Program-made: the position numbers and the translations under genes
Notes under the pieces: model-generated
The model's input: the letters and a program-made list of their open reading frames with translations, nothing else
Databases searched by the model: none
What the model was told of the DNA's origin: nothing
Assembly (NCBI GenBank): GCA_963739795.1
Contig: CAVUBL010000021.1
Coordinates: forward strand, 434,001-498,000
DNA from: CAVUBL01 sp963739795
GTDB lineage: Bacteria; Acidobacteriota; Thermoanaerobaculia; Multivoradales; DATKCC01
Direction: 5' to 3'
Length of the DNA stretch: 64,000 nucleotides
Shown: positions 60,182-64,000 of the stretch, one piece after another
How the letters are laid out: each line of letters opens with the position of its first letter
Position numbering within the stretch: position 1 is the stretch's first letter

Positions 60182-60317
60182 GCTGCGGCGGCGTGTGGTC
60201 GTCTACTTCGTTCCCGCTCCTCGACGATGGCTCGGCATCGCCTGCGTCGCGGTGCCTCGTATCCGGCCCCACGGCGCTCGCAACGCGACTGCGCGTTTCT
60301 GCCGCGCAGACTCCTAG
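60182..60317. mobile_element. MITE half copy (right hairpin and right end)
   Basis: The 136 bp match the right half of the full elements (44261-44396) with a few changes near the left edge, ending in the same GCCGCGCAGACTCCTAG. The left hairpin and left end are missing. The right hairpin arms are still complementary. It lies in the gap before a minus-strand operon and touches no gene. Confidence 0.8.
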
Positions 60318-60367
60318 AGAGGCTCAGTGGCGGCTGGGTGCGAGGTCCCCGCCGATGCGAAAGCCGG

Positions 60368-60406
60368 GGGTGGGAAGGGGAACGAGGGGATGCGGGGGGG
60401 ACCTGA
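60368..60406. repeat. Half copy of the GC-rich REP-like element
   Basis: GGGAAGGGGAACGAGGGG, ATGCGGGGGGGACC up to the stop codon of the small DUF4404 gene. It matches the stop-proximal half of the palindromes at 26422-26475 and 28959-29018, showing that their link to gene ends is shared. Confidence 0.5.
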
Positions 60407-60679
60407 TCAGATGCCGGTGGCCGAGAGGTAATTGACCACGCTGCGGATGCTGGCCACGAGCTGGGGATGGGCCTCCTCGAGCTCGTAGACCGACTCCTCC
60501 AGGCGCTCCCGGAGGCCGGCTTCGTCGGGAGGGGTGGGCTCGCCCTCGAGGACCCGCCGGATGTCGCTCATCAGGTCCGAGAGCAGGCGCCGGTTCTGCT
60601 CCGAGACGGAGTGGGCGGCGTGGAGCTCGTCGTGGAGCCGGGAGAGGGTCGAGTGGAGCTCGTCGCGCGCTTCGGTCAT
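60407..60679 (-). CDS. DUF4404-family protein
   Basis: Small soluble helical protein of unknown function. The 90 residues read TEARDELHSTLSRLHDELHAA, then QNRRLLSDLMSDIRRVLEG and LEEAHPQLVASIRSVVNYLSATGI, the pattern of DUF4404 proteins: two amphipathic helices joined by a Pro-rich turn (EGEPTPPDEAG) and a hydrophobic C-terminus. Start ATG at 60679. It is the last gene of a run that includes the sulfotransferase-like gene 18 bp upstream and the aminotransferase gene. Confidence 0.85.
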   Translation of the reverse strand: MTEARDELHSTLSRLHDELHAAHSVSEQNRRLLSDLMSDIRRVLEGEPTPPDEAGLRERLEESVYELEEAHPQLVASIRSVVNYLSATGI

Positions 60680-60697
60680 GGTCGGTGGTGGATTCTA

Positions 60698-61444
60698 TCA
60701 GGCTCTCAGACGGTGCTTCGCCAGCCGCTCGTAGTGCTCCAGGCAGACCTCGTACAGCCCTCGGCGCCCCTCGGGAACCGGCTCGCTCCGCTCCCGCGGC
60801 GGGCCGAAGCCGGTGGAGCGCTCCACGCTGTCGTACCAGTGGCGCGCCCATACGCCGTCGGTTTTCCGGGGTCCAGGCCGCCAGGCGAGCATGGCCGGAT
60901 CGAAAGGTACGCCCACCTCCGTGCAGAGCCGGCGCAGAAGCCCCTCCGGGTTCCGCAGCAGATCCAGGGAGTCGACGACCGGCGGCACCCGGCCGCTCGC
61001 CTCCCGGACCAGGTCGAAGAGCTCGCTCTGCTGGGGGAAGCCCAGGTCCTCGGCAGTCGGCTCCGAGCGGACCTTGGCGTAGGAGAGGATCACCGCCCCC
61101 GGCTCGCGGATCAGGAAGCAGTTGGTCAGGCGGGAGATCCACTCCCGGCCCACCTCCGGGATCATGTGGTGGGTCATGTGCTTCTGGTACCAGATCGACC
61201 GTCCGCCGGGCACCGGTCCGGTGAGCCAGGCGACGACGCGGCGCCAGTCGCTGTCGTAGGCCGCGATGATCTCGTCGCGTCCGGGGTGATCGATGCCGGT
61301 CGTCTTCAGGTAGCTGGAGTAGAGGGGCTCGTCGGTGACGAAGGTGTCCGCGCGGCTGCCCCACGAGCGCAGGAGGGCGGTGGAGATGTTGCGCGGACCG
61401 CTCCACATGGCGATCCGGGTCGGGTTGCTGGGGCGGCTGGCCAT
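60698..61444 (-). CDS. Sulfotransferase-like P-loop protein
   Basis: Predicted P-loop sulfotransferase-fold protein. In 248 residues the N-terminus has RIAMWSGPRNISTALLRSW, the phosphosulfate-binding loop pattern (SGPRNxSTxL), and CFLIREPGAVILSYAKV gives the second nucleotide-contact strand. Members are often annotated only as sulfotransferase-like or as HAD/branched-chain aminotransferase-associated. The acceptor substrate is unknown. It lies 19 bp after the aminotransferase gene in the same direction, suggesting a joint step on an amino-acid derivative. ATG at 61444; a second ATG 12 codons later is possible. Confidence 0.78.
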   Translation of the reverse strand: MASRPSNPTRIAMWSGPRNISTALLRSWGSRADTFVTDEPLYSSYLKTTGIDHPGRDEIIAAYDSDWRRVVAWLTGPVPGGRSIWYQKHMTHHMIPEVGREWISRLTNCFLIREPGAVILSYAKVRSEPTAEDLGFPQQSELFDLVREASGRVPPVVDSLDLLRNPEGLLRRLCTEVGVPFDPAMLAWRPGPRKTDGVWARHWYDSVERSTGFGPPRERSEPVPEGRRGLYEVCLEHYERLAKHRLRA

Positions 61445-61463
61445 GGCGGGTCGGCGCGGCGGG

Positions 61464-62387
61464 TCAATCCCACTCGGGCAGGGGGGTCCCCTCGTGGGCG
61501 GTGCGCTGGTCGTAAAGCTCCTGGAGGCTCCGGGTCACGGGACCGGGGCCCGCGCCGGCCCCGATCGACCGGCCGTCGACCTCGAGGACCGGGGTCAGCT
61601 CGCCCATGGTGCCGGTAGTGAACATCTCGTCGGCCGAGTAGACCTCGGAGAGGGAGACGTTGCGCTCGGTGATGGGGATCGCCGCCTCCCGGGCCAGGGC
61701 GATCACCTTGCGGCGGGTGATCCCGGGTAGGCAGCTATCGGCGTGCGGCGTGGCGACCTCGCCGCGCTTGACTACGAAGACGTTGGTGGCGTTGGTCTCC
61801 GAGACGAACCCCGCAAGGTCCAGCATCAAGGCGTCGTCGACGCCGGCCCGGTCGGCCTGGATCTTGGCCAGGATGTTGTTGATCAGGTTGTTGTGGTGGA
61901 TCTTCGAGTCGATGGACTGGGGATTGTTGCGGCGGATCGCCGAGGTGACGAGCCGGATGCCGCGGCGGTCGTAGACCGGAGCCTTCCACTCCGCCAGCAC
62001 GATCAGGCAGGGGCCGGAGCGGTTGAACCGCGGGCTCATGCCGGAGGTTACCTTCGGGCCCCGGGTCAGGGTCAGGCGGATATGGACCCCGTCGCGCATC
62101 CGGTTGGCCTCGAGGGTCCGGAAGATCGCGTCGGTCACTTCTGCGCGGCTCGGCACCTCGGCGAAGGCCATGGCGTGGGCCGAGTCGAACAGCCGGTCGA
62201 GGTGGGCGTCGAGCTGGAAGATCCGGCCGCCGTAGACCCGCAGTCCCTCCCAGACCGCGTCGCCCCCCTGGACCGAGCTATCGAAGACCGACACCCTCGC
62301 CCGGTCCCGGGGCAGCAGCTCGCCTCCGACCCAGATGACGAGGTCGGCGTTGCGTGGATCGGGGAGGTCGGTGGGGTCGGTGCTCAT
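61464..62387 (-). CDS. Class IV (branched-chain type) aminotransferase
   Basis: PLP-dependent transaminase of fold type IV, acting on branched-chain amino acids, D-alanine or aminodeoxychorismate. The 307 residues show WVGGELLPRDRARVSVFDSSVQGGDAVWEGLRVYGG at the start, the PLP lysine in SKIHHNNLINNILAK, SETNATNVFVV, LPGITRRKVIALA and TTGTMGELTPVLEVDG. The ilvE-type features are mixed: the exact substrate cannot be fixed. ATG at 62387 follows AGGAGC. Divergent from the ATPase gene at 62523; downstream lies the sulfotransferase-like gene. Confidence 0.9.
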   Translation of the reverse strand: MSTDPTDLPDPRNADLVIWVGGELLPRDRARVSVFDSSVQGGDAVWEGLRVYGGRIFQLDAHLDRLFDSAHAMAFAEVPSRAEVTDAIFRTLEANRMRDGVHIRLTLTRGPKVTSGMSPRFNRSGPCLIVLAEWKAPVYDRRGIRLVTSAIRRNNPQSIDSKIHHNNLINNILAKIQADRAGVDDALMLDLAGFVSETNATNVFVVKRGEVATPHADSCLPGITRRKVIALAREAAIPITERNVSLSEVYSADEMFTTGTMGELTPVLEVDGRSIGAGAGPGPVTRSLQELYDQRTAHEGTPLPEWD

Positions 62388-62522
62388 GGTCGCTCCTGGG
62401 ACGAGGTGGGGGGCGGTACCGCTCCTGGCTCGGCGCGGGCTGATTCAACGTAACTCGATAGAGTGGAAAAGGTTAGGATAGAATAGGTCAAGCTCGGGAA
62501 GGATAGCATTCGGGGCTTTCCG

Positions 62523-64000
62523 ATGACGCGAGAGATTGCCACGTACGCCCTCAGCCTGCCGGCGGCCCTGCTGCGGATCTGGGACGGGCGCGGCGGATCG
62601 GTCCGCGAGCGGGCCCGCCGGAGCCTGGGCACGATCCCCGGTGTCGAGTGGCTGCGCCGCGACCTGTGCGCGGTGGTTCCGGTGGCCGGGGACCCGGCGG
62701 TCTACGACCTCGCCGTGCGGGCCGCCTCGGCGATGGTGGCCGCCTGCGGCGCCGACAGCATGGCGCTGCGGCAACTGGTCCTCGCCGGCCGGGTGATGCG
62801 GAGCCCGCGGGGGATTCGCGCCGAGGCGGAGCGCCTGTTGGAAGACCTCGACCGCCTCATGCCCGATCTGCCGGCGGGTGGCGTGGCGGTGACCTCGGTC
62901 GTGGGAAGCCGGCTGGAGATCGCGCGGCGCCTGGGTCGCGAGGTCCTCTTCGCCGGCCCCTCCGGAACCCGGGTGCCGATCCAACCGGTCGGGTACGAGG
63001 ATGGCGCGACCCCCCCGTGGCGGAGCCCGACCCTGTTCCGCCACCTGGTGGAGAGCGTCCGGCGGCCCGACGTGGAGGGCATGCTCCGCGGGGTGGGGGG
63101 GATCGAGGCTTTGCGGGTCGGGGGTGGCCTCGGCCACGGCAAGACCCGGGCCGTCTGGGAGGCGCTGGCGAAACGGGGAGGCCGGGTCGTCTGGGTGACC
63201 GCCCGGCCTTCGCGGCACCGGGGACCCGGCCTCGCCGAGCAGGCGCTCCACCGACTGGTGCTCTCCGGACGGCCCGAGCGGCGGGAGCTCGCCGACCTGG
63301 GAGTGCTCGACCTCGACGAGCTCCTCGAGCCGGGGGAGACGGCGCCTGCGGTCGATCTGCGGGAGCTACTCCTCGACAAGCTCCCGACCTGGCTCGAGAC
63401 CGCTCCGGAGGAGCCGCGGGCGACGGTGGTGTGCGACGGCCTCGAGTCCGCGACCGAAGGCGACCTGGATCTGGTCTCGGCCCTCGCCGACGCCGCCCTC
63501 GGTGGGGCCGGCTACCGGGTCGTCCTCATCGCGCGGACCGGGGCCTTCGACGCCGGCCCACGCTCGCTCCGGGACTTGCCCGAGGTGCGGGTACCCGCCA
63601 TGGAGCCCGACGAGATCGAGAGCTTCCGGCAGGCGGCGTGCCGCGGCCTCTCCCTCGCCGAGGCGGTCGCCGAGCGCTTCCGCGCCGAGGCGGCGGGCAA
63701 TCCCTTCGCCTTCGAGGAAGGCCTCGTGGCCCTGGCGGAGCGCGACCTGATCCGCCAGATCCACGGCAACCTGTTCTTCCGCGGAGGCCCGGAGACGGGC
63801 TACACGCCGTCGAGCCGCCTTACCCAGCACGTGGAGGCGGAGGTGCTGCGCCTGGGCGATCCGGCGCCGCTGCGCCTTCTCGCCCTGGCCGGCGAGCCGG
63901 TGCCCGACGGCTGCCTGCGCAGCGCTGCCCGCGCCGGCGGAGTAGCCTCCAACCGAGGGTGGTTGGGCCCGTTTCTGGAGAGTGGGCTGGTGCGGGAGGC
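62523..64000 (+). CDS. Large P-loop (AAA_16/STAND-like) ATPase, 5' part
   Basis: The gene runs off the window; 492 codons are visible. The N-terminal about 190 residues are helical and unassigned. Then RVGGGLGHGKTRAVWEAL gives Walker A (about 195-205) and RATVVCDGLES a Walker B-like strand (about 298-308). Later, RVVLIARTG, VRVPAMEPDEIESF and AEAAGNPFAFEEGLVALAERDLIR resemble the AAA_16 ATPases that accompany adenylate cyclases, kinases or LuxR regulators (GNPFFLEE-type block). A helical repeat region begins at the cut. Start ATG at 62523 without an obvious ribosome site; TAGAAT at 62479-62484 may be a -10 element. The effector domain, if any, lies outside. Confidence 0.75.
   Translation, partial: MTREIATYALSLPAALLRIWDGRGGSVRERARRSLGTIPGVEWLRRDLCAVVPVAGDPAVYDLAVRAASAMVAACGADSMALRQLVLAGRVMRSPRGIRAEAERLLEDLDRLMPDLPAGGVAVTSVVGSRLEIARRLGREVLFAGPSGTRVPIQPVGYEDGATPPWRSPTLFRHLVESVRRPDVEGMLRGVGGIEALRVGGGLGHGKTRAVWEALAKRGGRVVWVTARPSRHRGPGLAEQALHRLVLSGRPERRELADLGVLDLDELLEPGETAPAVDLRELLLDKLPTWLETAPEEPRATVVCDGLESATEGDLDLVSALADAALGGAGYRVVLIARTGAFDAGPRSLRDLPEVRVPAMEPDEIESFRQAACRGLSLAEAVAERFRAEAAGNPFAFEEGLVALAERDLIRQIHGNLFFRGGPETGYTPSSRLTQHVEAEVLRLGDPAPLRLLALAGEPVPDGCLRSAARAGGVASNRGWLGPFLESGLVRE

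Noticed and set aside
1..64000. CRISPR array or defence island
   Set aside because: No regularly spaced identical repeats, no cas genes and no recognised defence cluster were seen. The 11-bp and 21-bp periodic sites are too short and few for CRISPR.

Overview
The window is 64 kb of very GC-rich bacterial chromosome with tightly packed genes, no rRNA, tRNA or CRISPR array that I could see, and only one class of small mobile element. The cell is clearly Gram-negative in layout: signal peptides, a lipoprotein, a beta-barrel porin, periplasmic c-type cytochromes. An ECF sigma factor of the SAK type paired with a TPR serine/threonine kinase, an IPTL-CTERM protein, Ycf45-like ATPase and DUF2339/DUF3999 genes fit an Acidobacteriota-like lineage (inference; no marker gene is present to prove it).

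Layout. 0-3 kb: a secreted SH3-like protein and a secreted trypsin-like protease. 3-9 kb: 3-methyladenine glycosylase, a porin and pstSCAB (phosphate uptake). 9.6-12.4 kb: an amidoligase pair (GCS2-like and RimK-like ATP-grasp). 12.6-13.6 kb: tandem CAP-domain protein. 13.7-19.1 kb: polyphosphate genes, ppk divergent from a sixA remnant, CHAD and ppx. 19-26.3 kb: Ycf45-like ATPase, an IPTL-CTERM surface protein, a kinase and its ECF sigma factor. 26.5-42.7 kb: a block entirely on the minus strand, an antiporter followed by hemG, two di-heme peroxidase-like cytochromes around an ankyrin protein, a Crp/Fnr regulator with an FNR-type cysteine triad, a large multiheme cytochrome, feoA-like, feoB and hemN. 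42.8-47.6 kb: mgtE and a secreted-protein gene broken by a 279-bp MITE. 47.6-64 kb: OsmC, a hybrid histidine kinase, DUF3999/DUF2339, an M48 lipoprotein, a NarL-type two-component pair, small hypotheticals, a sulfotransferase-like gene, a class IV aminotransferase and the 5' part of a P-loop ATPase gene.

How the parts work together. (1) Phosphate: tandem 11-bp repeats resembling Pho boxes lie before the porin, before ppk and before the sixA-CHAD-ppx operon, with a weaker one before pstS, so uptake, polyphosphate synthesis and breakdown look like one PhoB-type regulon. (2) Iron and heme: ferrous iron import (FeoB), oxygen-independent and oxidase steps of heme synthesis (HemN, HemG), cytochromes and an FNR-like regulator form one island; two, perhaps three, of the cytochrome genes carry a GTCAA-N25-TTGAC-type element about 180-235 bp upstream of their start codons. 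(3) A CTAG-targeting MITE with 26-bp terminal repeats and two internal hairpins is present in two full copies, one half copy and one end remnant; one full copy has split a gene whose reading frame is exactly restored if the insertion is removed.
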